DNA from: Bacteroidota bacterium
GTDB lineage: Bacteria; Bacteroidota; Bacteroidia; Bacteroidales; Paludibacteraceae
Length of the DNA stretch: 64,000 bases
Assembly: GCA_023459355.1 (NCBI GenBank)
Contig: JAEWUM010000009.1
Span: 139,184-203,183 of the forward strand
Reading direction: 5' to 3'
The translations under genes were made by a program, and so were the position numbers. Shown here piece by piece: positions 33,829-43,529 of this stretch. The notes below the pieces were generated by a model, which worked only from the letters and a program-made list of their open reading frames with translations, was not told the DNA's origin and ran no database searches. The stretch's first letter is position 1. Each line of letters opens with the position of its first letter.

Positions 33829-36681
33829 ATGAACGAACTGTTTCAAGACCGGCACACCGGTATTTCACAAAAAGACCTGACAATCATGCTTCAGGCAACA
33901 GGTGTAAAAACCTTAGACGAATTAATTTCACAGACAATTCCGGAAGATATTCTTTTAAAAGAAGCACTCGATTTGCCGGAACCCATGACAGAAAAACAAT
34001 ATCTCAAACACATCCGGGAATTAGGCGCCAAAAACGAACTTTTCATGTCTTTCATCGGACAAGGTTGGTATGATACCGTGATGCCCGCGGTTATTCAGCG
34101 TAATATCTTCGAAAATCCTTCCTGGTACACGTCCTACACTCCTTATCAGGCAGAAATTTCACAAGGAAGATTAGAGGCGCTATTGAACTTTCAAACAGCT
34201 ATTTGCGAATTTACCGGCATGCCACTGGCAAATGCCTCTTTGCTTGATGAAGCTACAGCTGCCGCAGAAGCCGCCACGATGATGTATAATCTCCGAAGTC
34301 GCGATCAGGTAAAGAACAACGTAAAAAAACTATTTGTCGATTTGCAGGTTTTTCCTCAAACATTAGCTGTACTGAAAACCCGCACAAAAGCACAAGGAAT
34401 TGAGCTGGTTACAGGTTATTATGATGCTATCAAACTAACAGATGGATTTTTCGGAGCGATTGTGCAATTCCCGAATGCAGATGGGAATATATGCGATTAC
34501 AGGGAATTCATTGAATCGGCAAAGGCATTCAATATGAAGGTTGCTGTAGCTGCCGACATCCTGAGTTTAGCCCTGTTAACACCTCCGGGCGAATGGGGTG
34601 CCGACATCGTTTTTGGTTCTACGCAACGCTGGGGAATTCCAATGAATTTCGGGGGACCATCGGCTGCCTATTTTGCCTGTAAGGAAGAATACAAAAGAGA
34701 TATGCCGGGCAGAATCATCGGCATCAGCAAAGATGCAAATGGTAAAACGGCGCTACGCATGGCTTTGCAAACACGGGAGCAACACATTAAGAGAGAAAAA
34801 GCAACATCTAATATATGTACTGCACAGGCTCTATTAGCTTCCATGGCCGGTATGTACACCGTGTATCATGGTGCTGAAGGAATCAAACAAATCGCCTTAC
34901 GCATACACAGCATTGCTAACTATCTCAATGAAATGCTGCCGGTTTACGGTTATACGCAAATTAACGAACAGTATTTCGATACGCTTAAAATTGTATTACC
35001 TGAAGAAATTAGTATCGCTGATTTCCGTACAGTCGCGCTTGACTATGGCGTGAACTTCCGTTACATTGAAAGTGGTGAAGTTGGGTTGAGCATCGACGAA
35101 ACAACTGACATTGAGTCACTCAACACCCTGATACAAATCTTTGCAAAAGCCGCCGGCAACGTACCGGTTTACGCAACAGAGGATCAAATCAACCAGTATA
35201 TTTCTTTTGATGAAAGTTTGGAACGAAAATCAGACTTTCTGACACAGGAGATTTTCAATCTGTACAGGACAGAAACGGAGATGATGCGCTACATCAAAAG
35301 ACTGGAGCGTAAAGATATTTCACTCACCCACTCGATGATTTCATTAGGTTCCTGTACGATGAAACTAAATGCAGCCTCCGAAATGCTGGCGCTCAGCATG
35401 CCTGAATTCAACAGCATTCATCCCCTGGCACCCAAAGATCAAACTGCAGGTTACAATGAACTAATCAGTGAGCTGGAATCATATCTTTCCATTATCACCG
35501 GGCTTTCGGCTTGCAGTCTGCAACCCAACTCAGGGGCTGCGGGTGAGTTTGCCGGACTCATGACCATCCGCGAGTATTTCATTGCTAAAGGTGAGAATCA
35601 GCGCAAAACAGTGTTGATACCGGCTTCGGCACATGGCACCAATCCGGCGAGCGCCAGTCAGGCCGGCTTAGACATCGTAGTGGTGAAATGCGACGAAAAC
35701 GGCAACGTGGATTTGAACGACTGGAAAGAAAAAGCCATACAAAACAAGGATGTTTTGCTGGGTTGTATGATTACCTATCCTTCTACACACGGGATTTTCG
35801 AGGTTAATATCAAAGAAATGTGCCGCATCATACACGAAAATGGCGGACAGGTTTATATGGATGGCGCCAATATGAACGCGCAGGTCGGACTGACCAACCC
35901 GGGAACCATCGGTGCAGATGTATGCCACCTGAACTTACACAAGACTTTTGCTATCCCGCATGGAGGTGGTGGACCCGGGGTCGGACCCATCTGTGTAGCT
36001 GCACACCTGAAAGCATTTTTACCGGATAAGCAATTTGGTAAAAACACCGTTGCAGCAGCACCTTATGGAAGTGCCGGCGTTTTGCCGATTACCTACGGAT
36101 ATATCCGCATGTTGGGAGAAGCCGGTTTGAAACAATCAACCAAAATCGCTATTCTGAATGCCAATTACTTAGCATCCAAATTAGATAAAAGCTATGGCGT
36201 GTTATACAGAGGTAATCAGAGTCGTGTCGGTCATGAACTTATTTTAGATTGCCGTAATTTTAAAAACACTGCTGGTGTTACCGAAACTGACATCGCCAAA
36301 AGGTTGATTGACTACGGATTTCACGCTCCGACCCTCTCGTTCCCGGTACATGGCACCTTGATGATTGAACCGACAGAGAGTGAGTCTTTAGCCGAATTAG
36401 ACAGATTCAGCGAAGCCATGCTTCAGATATACAATGAAATTCAAGAGATTGAACGTGGTGAAGTTGATAAATCAGACCATGTTTTAATTAATGCACCTCA
36501 TCCGGAGTACGTTATAGCTGCTGACGAATGGCATCATGCCTATCCTCGTTCCAAAGCTGCTTTTCCGACACCATGGGTGGCATCCAACAAATTCTGGGTG
36601 AATGTAGCCCGGGTGGACAATGCCTACGGAGACCGGAATTTGGTTTGCAGTTGTCCCCCTACCACGGATTGGTCGGAATAA
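33829..36681 (+). CDS. gcvP: glycine dehydrogenase (decarboxylating), P-protein
   Basis: The PLP-dependent P-protein of the glycine cleavage system releases CO2 from glycine and passes the aminomethyl group to the H-protein. The single-chain 950-residue form has two homologous halves: EPSWYTSYTPYQAEISQGRLEALLNFQ (split) in the first half, and SLGSCTMKLNA, QPNSGAAGEFAG and the PLP-lysine loop HLNLHKTFAIPHGGGGPG in the second. ATG at 33829 is preferred; a GTG one codon earlier is possible. A TAACTTTG -7-like box lies at 33795-33802. No glycine riboswitch is visible upstream. The gene stands alone here; gcvT and gcvH are not nearby. Confidence 0.96.
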   Translation: MNELFQDRHTGISQKDLTIMLQATGVKTLDELISQTIPEDILLKEALDLPEPMTEKQYLKHIRELGAKNELFMSFIGQGWYDTVMPAVIQRNIFENPSWYTSYTPYQAEISQGRLEALLNFQTAICEFTGMPLANASLLDEATAAAEAATMMYNLRSRDQVKNNVKKLFVDLQVFPQTLAVLKTRTKAQGIELVTGYYDAIKLTDGFFGAIVQFPNADGNICDYREFIESAKAFNMKVAVAADILSLALLTPPGEWGADIVFGSTQRWGIPMNFGGPSAAYFACKEEYKRDMPGRIIGISKDANGKTALRMALQTREQHIKREKATSNICTAQALLASMAGMYTVYHGAEGIKQIALRIHSIANYLNEMLPVYGYTQINEQYFDTLKIVLPEEISIADFRTVALDYGVNFRYIESGEVGLSIDETTDIESLNTLIQIFAKAAGNVPVYATEDQINQYISFDESLERKSDFLTQEIFNLYRTETEMMRYIKRLERKDISLTHSMISLGSCTMKLNAASEMLALSMPEFNSIHPLAPKDQTAGYNELISELESYLSIITGLSACSLQPNSGAAGEFAGLMTIREYFIAKGENQRKTVLIPASAHGTNPASASQAGLDIVVVKCDENGNVDLNDWKEKAIQNKDVLLGCMITYPSTHGIFEVNIKEMCRIIHENGGQVYMDGANMNAQVGLTNPGTIGADVCHLNLHKTFAIPHGGGGPGVGPICVAAHLKAFLPDKQFGKNTVAAAPYGSAGVLPITYGYIRMLGEAGLKQSTKIAILNANYLASKLDKSYGVLYRGNQSRVGHELILDCRNFKNTAGVTETDIAKRLIDYGFHAPTLSFPVHGTLMIEPTESESLAELDRFSEAMLQIYNEIQEIERGEVDKSDHVLINAPHPEYVIAADEWHHAYPRSKAAFPTPWVASNKFWVNVARVDNAYGDRNLVCSCPPTTDWSE

Positions 36682-36758
36682 ACTGTTAAAAGATGTAACA
36701 AATCATTCAAAGATATAAAATTGAAACCTGGTTTTATTTATAGTGAATGAATAAAAAT

Positions 36759-36766
36759 TATCTTTG
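36759..36766 (+). promoter_or_regulatory. probable -7 box for the small membrane protein / OmpH pair
   Basis: TATCTTTG fits TAnnTTTG 18 nt before the ATG at 36785. The -33 TTTG is replaced by GTTTTA at about the right distance. Confidence 0.5.
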
Positions 36767-36784
36767 TGTGCTAAATTTAAATAA

Positions 36785-37015
36785 ATGATTGAAGCTTTTA
36801 TTATATCTGCTATTTTACTTTTCATCGGAGTCCTGCTATTTGGGGTACGTGTTTTTTTTGTTAAAGGCGGCGTATTTCCCAATATTCATATCGGAGGAAA
36901 TAAAGCGTTGAAAGATAAAGGTATCGCATGTGCAACCTCACAAGACCGTGATGCACAACTCTCAAAAAAACAAGCTGCCAGCAAGATGGTAGATGATATG
37001 ATTAAAAATTTATAA
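36785..37015 (+). CDS. small membrane-anchored protein, unknown function
   Basis: A 76-residue protein with one N-terminal membrane helix (IEAFIISAILLFIGVLLFGV) and a short cytoplasmic or periplasmic tail ending SKMVDDMIKNL. GGVFPNIHIGGNKALKDKGI is a conserved-looking segment in similar Bacteroidota proteins, as far as I recall. Two Cys/His features are absent, so no metal site is suggested. It has its own promoter box and is followed 15 nt later by the OmpH-like gene, so both are likely co-expressed. Confidence 0.7.
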   Translation: MIEAFIISAILLFIGVLLFGVRVFFVKGGVFPNIHIGGNKALKDKGIACATSQDRDAQLSKKQAASKMVDDMIKNL

Positions 37016-37030
37016 TTATAAAATTTCTTT

Positions 37031-37636
37031 ATGAAAAACATTTTACTCATTTTAAATGCAGTGTTGGTGATAGCTGTAATTATTCTTTTTGTTTTGGTAC
37101 TCGGAAACAAAAACAATAATTCATTCAGTGGAGAATTTACCGGTAGTGATTCAACAGCTTCCGTTCGATTGCCGATTGCTTATGTAAACATTGATTCATT
37201 GTTACTTAATTATCAGTTTGCCAAAGAATCCAATGAATCCCTGATGAAAAAACAGGAAGATTCAAGGCTGGATTTGAATGAAAAAGCACGCCAACTTCAG
37301 GGTGAAATGGCTGAATTTCAACGCAAACTTGAGAACAATGCATTTTTGAGTCGCGAAAGAGCTGAGCAAGAACAGAACCGCCTGATGAGAAAAGAACAAG
37401 ACCTGCAACAACTCAACGCAAAATTATCCCAGGAACTGATGAATGTTCAACAGAAGGTAAGCGAAGAATTACGTGATTCTATCAATGCTTTTCTGAAAGA
37501 ATACAATAAAGACAAAAAATACGAACTCATCCTCAGCAATACTTCCAGTGATAATATCTTACTTTCAAATGATAAATATGATATTACCAAAGAAGTAACA
37601 GAAGCTTTGAACAGCAGATACAGCAAGAAAAAATAA
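37031..37636 (+). CDS. OmpH/Skp-family periplasmic chaperone-like protein
   Basis: A 201-residue protein with an N-terminal membrane anchor or signal (ILLILNAVLVIAVIILFVLVLG) and the OmpH start IAYVNIDSLLLNYQFAKE, then a long charged coiled coil (~70-160) and a hydrophobic return strand YELILSNTSSDNILLSNDKYDIT. Skp-type proteins hold unfolded outer-membrane proteins during transit; the anchored form in this phylum is common. It ends at a strong bidirectional terminator. Confidence 0.87.
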   Translation: MKNILLILNAVLVIAVIILFVLVLGNKNNNSFSGEFTGSDSTASVRLPIAYVNIDSLLLNYQFAKESNESLMKKQEDSRLDLNEKARQLQGEMAEFQRKLENNAFLSRERAEQEQNRLMRKEQDLQQLNAKLSQELMNVQQKVSEELRDSINAFLKEYNKDKKYELILSNTSSDNILLSNDKYDITKEVTEALNSRYSKKK

Positions 37637-37650
37637 AATTTCTTATTTCT

Positions 37651-37692
37651 AAAAAAAGTCCGCTATACGTTAACATATAGCGGACTTTTTTT
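37651..37692. terminator. bidirectional rho-independent terminator
   Basis: A perfect 17-bp stem: AAAAAAAGTCCGCTATA (37651-37667) pairs with TATAGCGGACTTTTTTT (37676-37692) around an 8-nt loop. It ends in T7 on both strands and lies between the convergent OmpH-like and TIM-barrel genes. Confidence 0.93.
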
Positions 37693-37714
37693 AGAGGCAA
37701 TGCCGATGAGTAAT

Positions 37715-38587
37715 CTATTTCGAATAACTCTTTTTCACCAAGGGATGCTTTTGCAGGTAATCCCAACTCATCTTCACGCTTTCAAGCGGTTTGAAATTGT
37801 ATTTCTCAACTTCTACAACTAAGTCTTTAACGCCTGCCTTTGTTGTATTAGCATTACTGAAGATAGCATCAAACCCAACCATGCCGCTTTGTCCGAGTTC
37901 CTTGTTATCTTTAATGTGCAACACTTCAAAACGTCCGGGATAGTTGTGGAAATAATCCACAGGGCTATAACCACCTTTTACCACCCAATACACGTCCATC
38001 TGAAAAAAGACTTTTTCCGGATCGGTGTTTTTCAGCATGAAATCATACATCAGCTCGTTTTCCACCTTCACAAATTCAAAGTCATGGTTGTGATATCCAA
38101 AACGCATACCGGCCTGGTTACACTTCTCGCCAATTTTATTATAATAATCACAATATGCTTTCAAATCAGCTAATGTTTTTAAACGTGGCATTGAAGGCAC
38201 AATCACGTATTTCATACCGGCTTTTTTATGAGCATCAATAGCGACTTCCCACCATTGCCATATTTCATTCCAATCGGTAGCAGCAATATCATCGTTTAAC
38301 CTTTTGTTGAGATGTGATGACAAAACTTTCATGCCGGTTGATTCAATTTCCTTTTTAAAATCTTCCGGACTCAACCCGTAGAACTGACCATTTGCGTATC
38401 CGGCAGCTTCTATACCCGTATAACCCATCTTTGCCACACTGGCAATAGTCCCTTTGAAATCCTTTTTGATATCATCTCTTACAGAATAGAGCTGTAAATA
38501 GATTTCCTTGTTCTTTGTTTTGCCTCCGGCCATGACCAGTACACTTAAAAACAAGACAAAGGCAAGGAATATGTTTCTTTTTTGCAT
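37715..38587 (-). CDS. exported sugar phosphate isomerase/epimerase-like TIM-barrel protein
   Basis: A 290-residue AP-endonuclease-2/xylose-isomerase-like TIM barrel with an N-terminal signal (NIFLAFVLFLSVLVMAGG). Key segments are LQLYSVRDDIKKDFKGTIAS, MGYTGIEAAGY, GMRFGYHNHDFEF (metal-binding His/Glu region), VFFQMDVYWVVKGG (Asp ligand) and EVLHIKDN. Such proteins act with Gfo/Idh/MocA oxidoreductases and DUF1080 hydrolases, as here, in oxidation-elimination breakdown of glycosides and keto-sugars. The four genes run in the same direction. Confidence 0.86.
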   Translation of the reverse strand: MQKRNIFLAFVLFLSVLVMAGGKTKNKEIYLQLYSVRDDIKKDFKGTIASVAKMGYTGIEAAGYANGQFYGLSPEDFKKEIESTGMKVLSSHLNKRLNDDIAATDWNEIWQWWEVAIDAHKKAGMKYVIVPSMPRLKTLADLKAYCDYYNKIGEKCNQAGMRFGYHNHDFEFVKVENELMYDFMLKNTDPEKVFFQMDVYWVVKGGYSPVDYFHNYPGRFEVLHIKDNKELGQSGMVGFDAIFSNANTTKAGVKDLVVEVEKYNFKPLESVKMSWDYLQKHPLVKKSYSK

Positions 38588-38616
38588 CTTGTTAGATTTA
38601 TTGATTTTTAAACAGT

Positions 38617-38649
38617 AAACCTGTCAGGTTTTTGAAGCCTGACAGGTTT
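38617..38649. repeat. hairpin repeat AAACCTGTCAGG / CCTGACAGGTTT
   Basis: Perfect 12-bp arms (38617-38628 and 38638-38649) with a 9-nt loop, between the DUF1080 and TIM-barrel genes. This AACCTGTCAGG hairpin is a form I recall from intergenic DNA of many Bacteroidota genomes; it may be an mRNA stabiliser or weak terminator. The T-tract is poor. Confidence 0.8.
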
Positions 38650-38677
38650 GATAAATTATTTACACGTATGTGATAAC

Positions 38678-39439
38678 TTATTCTAAAATTTTCACTTTGA
38701 TATTACGGAACCACACATCATCACCATGATCCTGAAGTCCGATATAACCTTCCTGATTTTCTCCTCCTGCATTGATAAAGTTATCCCAGCCTTTGAACTT
38801 GCTGCCTTCTATCATTTTCTTCCAGTCATCAGTCCACAAATGGTACTCAACAACCGGTTCACCATTTTGCAAGTGAATAACGGTACCCTTGTAAACAATT
38901 ACGCTACCGGTATTCCATTCGCCAAAAGGTTTTGAATTCTGTGGTTTGGCTGGAATCAGGTCATACAATGAAGCCGACTGCCGGTTACCGTCTTTTCCTA
39001 ATCTGGCATCCAAATGGTTCACATTGTCGAGAATCTGATATTCAGGCGATGATTTCCATATTTTCTCACCTTCAATTTCCTGAGCAAGATAGAACACTCC
39101 GCTGTTACCACCTTTGGATACTTTCCACTCAAAAGCAAGCTCAAAGTTTTTGAACTTTTTATCAAAGATGATGTCACCACCATCTTTAGCACCAGACTCA
39201 CCCTGACCAGAACCATTGATTTTCAGGGCACCATCTTCAATTGTCCACGCAGCAGGAACATCTGTACGACCATAGCCTCTCCAGCCATCAAAACTAGTTC
39301 CATCAAACATTACAATCCATTCGTCATCAGCCTTTGCTGGCTCCTGATTCGCATCTGTCTGATTTTTAGGCGCATTACCACAAGCTATTAAACTCATACC
39401 TACAAAGAATACGGTTAGAAAATAAAATGACTTTTTCAT
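38678..39439 (-). CDS. DUF1080 (3-keto-disaccharide hydrolase-type) lipoprotein
   Basis: A 253-residue concanavalin-like domain protein with lipobox LIAC (Cys 20). The family core is MFDGTSFDGWRGYG, then FELAFEWKVSKGGNSGVFYLAQE, EYQILDN, GEWNTGSVIVYKGTVIHLQNG and GYIGLQDHGDDVWFRNIKVK. DUF1080 proteins were recently recognised as hydrolases of 3-keto-glycosides, working after an oxidoreductase has oxidised the sugar; this is family knowledge. The two flanking Gfo/Idh/MocA genes fit that route. The start is MKKSFYFLTVFFVGMSLIAC. Confidence 0.9.
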   Translation of the reverse strand: MKKSFYFLTVFFVGMSLIACGNAPKNQTDANQEPAKADDEWIVMFDGTSFDGWRGYGRTDVPAAWTIEDGALKINGSGQGESGAKDGGDIIFDKKFKNFELAFEWKVSKGGNSGVFYLAQEIEGEKIWKSSPEYQILDNVNHLDARLGKDGNRQSASLYDLIPAKPQNSKPFGEWNTGSVIVYKGTVIHLQNGEPVVEYHLWTDDWKKMIEGSKFKGWDNFINAGGENQEGYIGLQDHGDDVWFRNIKVKILE

Positions 39440-39475
39440 TTTTAATTTATTTTTAGTTTGACAATTATTTGTTTA

Positions 39476-40945
39476 TCAAGGCATAGCCGGTAATTTCCAG
39501 CCTTCACGATAATTATGTTTGATTAGCTCTTCTGCAAAAGCAATTGCATTCACCGGATCTGTCATTGTTTTATTGAAAGTCGGGTGACCATCTTTAATGC
39601 TGAAACCATCTTTAATCATGGTACGGATTGTTGCATTCTCAGGAATGTTGGTAAAACGCATATTCGGACCATCCCAATGCAATTCCTGATTCAGGCCTTG
39701 TAAACGCACGCCAAGTACACCCATGACCACCATTTCGTTAAACGGACCTGCTTCGCTGAACGGAGAAGCTGTTTCTACGCGATTATCAGCACTTTCTTTA
39801 CATGCACGTACCCAATCCATTTCGTGTGATTCAGTCACAACCCGCATTTTCTTCGGAGCTTCCGGGTTACGACCAGAAACCAACCACGGATTTTTACCGT
39901 AACAACCGCAAATCAGCGTATCTTTAGTACCATGGAAGATAACACCACCACCGCTGTCATTTAAACTTTTTCCGGCAGGAACACCTGCTGGACGCACAGG
40001 TTGCAAACCACCATCGTACCAGTAAACCTCTACTTCAGGCATACCTACTTTAGGCAGATTATCGCGTGCCGGGAAGGTGTATTTTACCATTTGCGCATTC
40101 GGTGCACATTCAGTCAGCAACGATGTCGAACTACCCTGTACCTTGGTCGGATAACCCAGATTTAATCCTTTGAAAACCGGATGCAGGATGTGACAGGCCA
40201 TATCGCCCAATGCACCTGTTCCGAAGTCCCACCAGCCACGGAAGTTCCATGGGGTATAAATATGATTAAAAGGACGCATGGGAGCCGGACCAATAAACAA
40301 ATCCCAGTCCATTGTATTCGGTATTTTATCTACCTTTTCCGGACGTTCGAGACCCTGAGGCCAGATTGGACGATCGGTAAATGCTTCGACTTTCGTAATC
40401 TCACCGATCTCACCATTCCATATCCATTCGCAAACCTGACGTACCCCTTCGCCTGACGCACCCTGGTTACCCATTTGGGTTGCCATTTTATATTTCTTTG
40501 CCAGGTTAGTCAGTAAACGCGACTCATAAACAGTATGTGTCAATGGCTTCTCTACATATACATGTTTACCCATGGTCATGGCATCGGCAGCAACGATAGC
40601 GTGTGTGTGGTCGGCAGTTGCAACCACCACAGCATCAATACTTTTACCCAACTCCTCATACATTTTACGGTAATCGTAGTACTTTTTTGCATTGGGGAAA
40701 TACTTGAACACCCGATCGCTGTATTTCCAGTCAATATCGCAAAGACCCACGATATTCTGACTCTGCATGTTTTTCAACACCTGGAAACCACGACCACCCA
40801 CTCCTACTCCGGCAATATTCAGCTTGTCGCTTGGAGCAACATGACCGAAATTCTTACCCAGTACTGAAGAGGGCACCACCGTCAAACCGATGGCAGAGAC
40901 AGCTCCGGCTTTCAGGAATTTTCTTCTTGACATTTTTGATGACAT
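39476..40945 (-). CDS. Gfo/Idh/MocA oxidoreductase with Tat-type signal
   Basis: A 489-residue NAD(P)-dependent oxidoreductase with an N-terminal twin-arginine signal (SRRKFLKAGAVSAIGLTVV). The Rossmann start is KLNIAGVGVGGRGFQVLKN and the second motif is HVYVEKPLTHTVYE (the EKP motif with catalytic Lys). The C-terminal Gfo/Idh-C domain carries WWDFGTGALGDMACHILHPVFKGL. Such exported enzymes oxidise sugars or glycosides at C3 or other positions. It lies 36 nt upstream of the DUF1080 gene on the same strand. Confidence 0.9.
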   Translation of the reverse strand: MSSKMSRRKFLKAGAVSAIGLTVVPSSVLGKNFGHVAPSDKLNIAGVGVGGRGFQVLKNMQSQNIVGLCDIDWKYSDRVFKYFPNAKKYYDYRKMYEELGKSIDAVVVATADHTHAIVAADAMTMGKHVYVEKPLTHTVYESRLLTNLAKKYKMATQMGNQGASGEGVRQVCEWIWNGEIGEITKVEAFTDRPIWPQGLERPEKVDKIPNTMDWDLFIGPAPMRPFNHIYTPWNFRGWWDFGTGALGDMACHILHPVFKGLNLGYPTKVQGSSTSLLTECAPNAQMVKYTFPARDNLPKVGMPEVEVYWYDGGLQPVRPAGVPAGKSLNDSGGGVIFHGTKDTLICGCYGKNPWLVSGRNPEAPKKMRVVTESHEMDWVRACKESADNRVETASPFSEAGPFNEMVVMGVLGVRLQGLNQELHWDGPNMRFTNIPENATIRTMIKDGFSIKDGHPTFNKTMTDPVNAIAFAEELIKHNYREGWKLPAMP

Positions 40946-41313
40946 ACGATTTTATTTAATGGTTAATACTATTTACAATTTAACTATTTACTATTTACTA
41001 TTTATGTGAATCAGGAGTCGAAAATTAGATTCCTCGCCTTGCTCGGAATGAAAGATTATTATATTATTTATTCAATTCCGCCGCTTGAGCGACTTGAGTA
41101 CTTCATCATTTTTATTTGCGGCGGTTCGGGAATTCCCGAACCCGTCACTAAAATTAACATAATCTATATGTTATCAATCCCCGACGGGTTATCTCAACAG
41201 ATGAATACCTGTCATCCTGAATGTAGCGAAGCGGAATGAAGGATCTCATATTTTAAATTCCTAATTCGCATTATTTACAATTAACATATCGACTAATAGG
41301 CATTAAACACTTA
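40946..41313. other. gene-free stretch with dispersed repeat sequences
   Basis: 368 bp without a credible gene. It holds TTAGATTCCTCGCCTTG (41025-41041), shared exactly with the dxs tail (50470-50486); a perfect 20-bp palindrome GGTTCGGGAATTCCCGAACC (41123-41142); and GTCATCCTGAATGTAGCGAAGCGGAATGAAGGATCTC-type sequence at 41211-41248, a widespread bacterial intergenic repeat form. Confidence 0.7.
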
Positions 41314-42972
41314 TCACCCCCTCGTTATCACCTGCTTTTCCGCATCCCAATACATGGTTCTGCCCTCAAGATACGCACGGGTACCCATATGGGCTGCCAT
41401 GGCTTCCTCGAAAGCCTGATCGATACCACAGGATGGTTTTTTATTCTGACGAATGCATTCCAGCCACTCTCTGATATGCAGGAATGTAGTATTGTATCGT
41501 TTTCCTTCTACATAGGAGAACAACAATCCCCTTTCTGCAAAATACATTTCAGTGGCAGATGAAAGCGCATCAATGCTTTTCCCGGAAGCATAACGGTAAA
41601 ATGGTTCACCGGGTTTAATTACCCCTTTTTCAATTTTATCTTTATAACGTTGTGAAGCCCTGTCGATGGTTACATTCAGCGTACTTCCCAATTCTATTGT
41701 TGCATCCGTTCCCATGATTTTACGGGGACGGTTGTACTGACTTGCCAGTGTAGCTGTATATAACAAGCTCATATCCCTATCGGGAAACTCGAATGTTGTT
41801 TGCAACACATCCGGCACAGTGCGACCATCCTTGAAATAATACACTCCTCCCGATGAAGTGGCCGAAGCCGGAATGCCCAAATCTAGCATGTGGTTCATTA
41901 CATCATATTCATGGGTAAGCAAGTCACCACTCAAACCGGTACTGTAATCCCACCAGCAACGCCAGCGGAAGAAACGCTCCAGGCTGAATTTATCACGTGC
42001 ATCCGGACCAACATATTTAGCTGCACCTACAGAAGTCATGTAATCCATGTATTCCTTGATGCGTTCAGGATTACCTTCAAACTGTTTCCAGTCAATGTTT
42101 GATTGATTTGCTTCAGGATGAATCGGATAAACCCAGGCTCCATTGGGGTCGTTGCGATTGGTGCTTACTTCCACCAGGGTAACTTTACCTATCAACCCCT
42201 TTTGGATGATTTCCTTAGCACGGTGATTTATCTCAATCTGCCTGCCCTGATGTCCCAATTGAAATACCTTACCGCTTTTTCTGACAGCATCGGCTACCAG
42301 ATACGTTTCCGGGACTGTCCATGTCATTGGTTTTTCGGCATACACATGCTTACCTGCATTCACGGCATCAATAATCATGGTTCCGTGCCAATGATCCGGT
42401 GTGGCAATGATTACCGCATCAATATCCTTTGCTGCCAGTAAGTCTTTGTAATGTTTGTATATAACAGGTAATTTGTCGAATTTACCATTTGCACCCTCTT
42501 TGTTGACATTGGCACCGGCCAGAGCAGCCTCTTTGGCATATACATCAAATATATCACACACTCCGTTAATTTCAACATTCAGGTTCTCCTGTTCCAGGAA
42601 ATCTTTATAACGGGTATTCTGAGCATCTTTTTTTGCCTGTTCCTTCAGGTTATCAATATACACAGGTGTAGCAAAACCGAGTGCCTGCATCAGCTGTGCT
42701 CCCCTGATGCCAAAACCGATGATACCCAACCGGATGGTTTTTCCGTCGGGCTGACGATCCATCACTGTAGGAGAAGCTTCAAAATTAAAGATACTACCGG
42801 CAAGCTTGTTATTGTGTTCTGTTTTCTTTTTCTGATATACACCATAAGCCATTGCACCTAACACAGGAATGGTTGCAAGCGTTTTCAACGCTTCACGTCT
42901 GCCATTCGACGACGGCAACTCCGGTTTGGTCTGTTCTTTATCTGGCTGATTCAATTCTTCTTTTCCCGACAT
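41314..42972 (-). CDS. Gfo/Idh/MocA family oxidoreductase, membrane-anchored or exported
   Basis: A 552-residue oxidoreductase with a longer N-terminus: a polar lead (to ~24), a hydrophobic stretch ALKTLATIPVLGAMAYGVY preceded by NGRREALK (twin-arginine-like), then the Rossmann motif IRLGIIGFGIRGAQLMQAL. IIATPDHWHGTMIIDAVNAGKHVYAEKPMTWTVPE carries the NAD site and EKP motif. The C-terminal domain has WWDYSTGLSGDLLTHEYDVMNHML, parallel to the other copy. It is about 60 residues longer than the neighbouring paralogue and shares only the fold-level motifs. It probably works on sugar substrates with the DUF1080 and isomerase proteins. Confidence 0.88.
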   Translation of the reverse strand: MSGKEELNQPDKEQTKPELPSSNGRREALKTLATIPVLGAMAYGVYQKKKTEHNNKLAGSIFNFEASPTVMDRQPDGKTIRLGIIGFGIRGAQLMQALGFATPVYIDNLKEQAKKDAQNTRYKDFLEQENLNVEINGVCDIFDVYAKEAALAGANVNKEGANGKFDKLPVIYKHYKDLLAAKDIDAVIIATPDHWHGTMIIDAVNAGKHVYAEKPMTWTVPETYLVADAVRKSGKVFQLGHQGRQIEINHRAKEIIQKGLIGKVTLVEVSTNRNDPNGAWVYPIHPEANQSNIDWKQFEGNPERIKEYMDYMTSVGAAKYVGPDARDKFSLERFFRWRCWWDYSTGLSGDLLTHEYDVMNHMLDLGIPASATSSGGVYYFKDGRTVPDVLQTTFEFPDRDMSLLYTATLASQYNRPRKIMGTDATIELGSTLNVTIDRASQRYKDKIEKGVIKPGEPFYRYASGKSIDALSSATEMYFAERGLLFSYVEGKRYNTTFLHIREWLECIRQNKKPSCGIDQAFEEAMAAHMGTRAYLEGRTMYWDAEKQVITRG

Positions 42973-43009
42973 AACGATTGATATGCTGATTGTGTTTAAC
43001 TTCTGTTAT

Positions 43010-43501
43010 TTAATTCCCTGATAGTTTTTTTCTGTATATGAGCCTGTCGATTCCAATTTCTTTGGAGGTCGGAAAAAGCATCAACACCACTATGGCGCAT
43101 AGCATAATCAGGTTTTTATCCACCCACATATAAGATCCTTCCGGTCGTATCAGATAGTGTACATCAATCAAAGGCGGATGTGACAAATAATATAAGGTCA
43201 GCAAGGCGATAGCTCCTATATTCGCATACTTAACAAAACAACCTAAAATCAGACATAAGCCGATGGCGGTAAGTCCATACATATTGATGGCATTCACAAC
43301 ATCCATAACAAAAGGATGGTCGGTTAACATCGTGAAAAACGGGGCAAAAACACCTTTGGAATCGCGAAGATAAGCATAAGATGACCAGTTTGTAGCCATA
43401 ATTTTGGTCAATCCCTCATACAAAAAATACCAGCCGATCAGCACCCGCAATATTACCAGCCAGGTTAGTTGAGAACGACTGTATGCAATACTCTTACTCA
43501 T
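43010..43501 (-). CDS. DoxX-family membrane protein
   Basis: A 163-residue protein with about four membrane helices. The DoxX pattern is visible in LVILRVLIGWYFLYEGLTKI, GLTAIGLCLILGCFVKYANIGAIALLTLYYL and LIMLCAIVVLMLFPTSKEIG. DoxX proteins are small membrane components of uncertain role, often with redox enzymes. Here it lies between an oxidoreductase gene (37 nt away) and a small membrane gene, which suggests electron disposal for the oxidoreductases, though this is speculation. Confidence 0.8.
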   Translation of the reverse strand: MSKSIAYSRSQLTWLVILRVLIGWYFLYEGLTKIMATNWSSYAYLRDSKGVFAPFFTMLTDHPFVMDVVNAINMYGLTAIGLCLILGCFVKYANIGAIALLTLYYLSHPPLIDVHYLIRPEGSYMWVDKNLIMLCAIVVLMLFPTSKEIGIDRLIYRKKLSGN

Positions 43502-43529
43502 TTTTCTTTAATACTGTAGTTTATATTTT

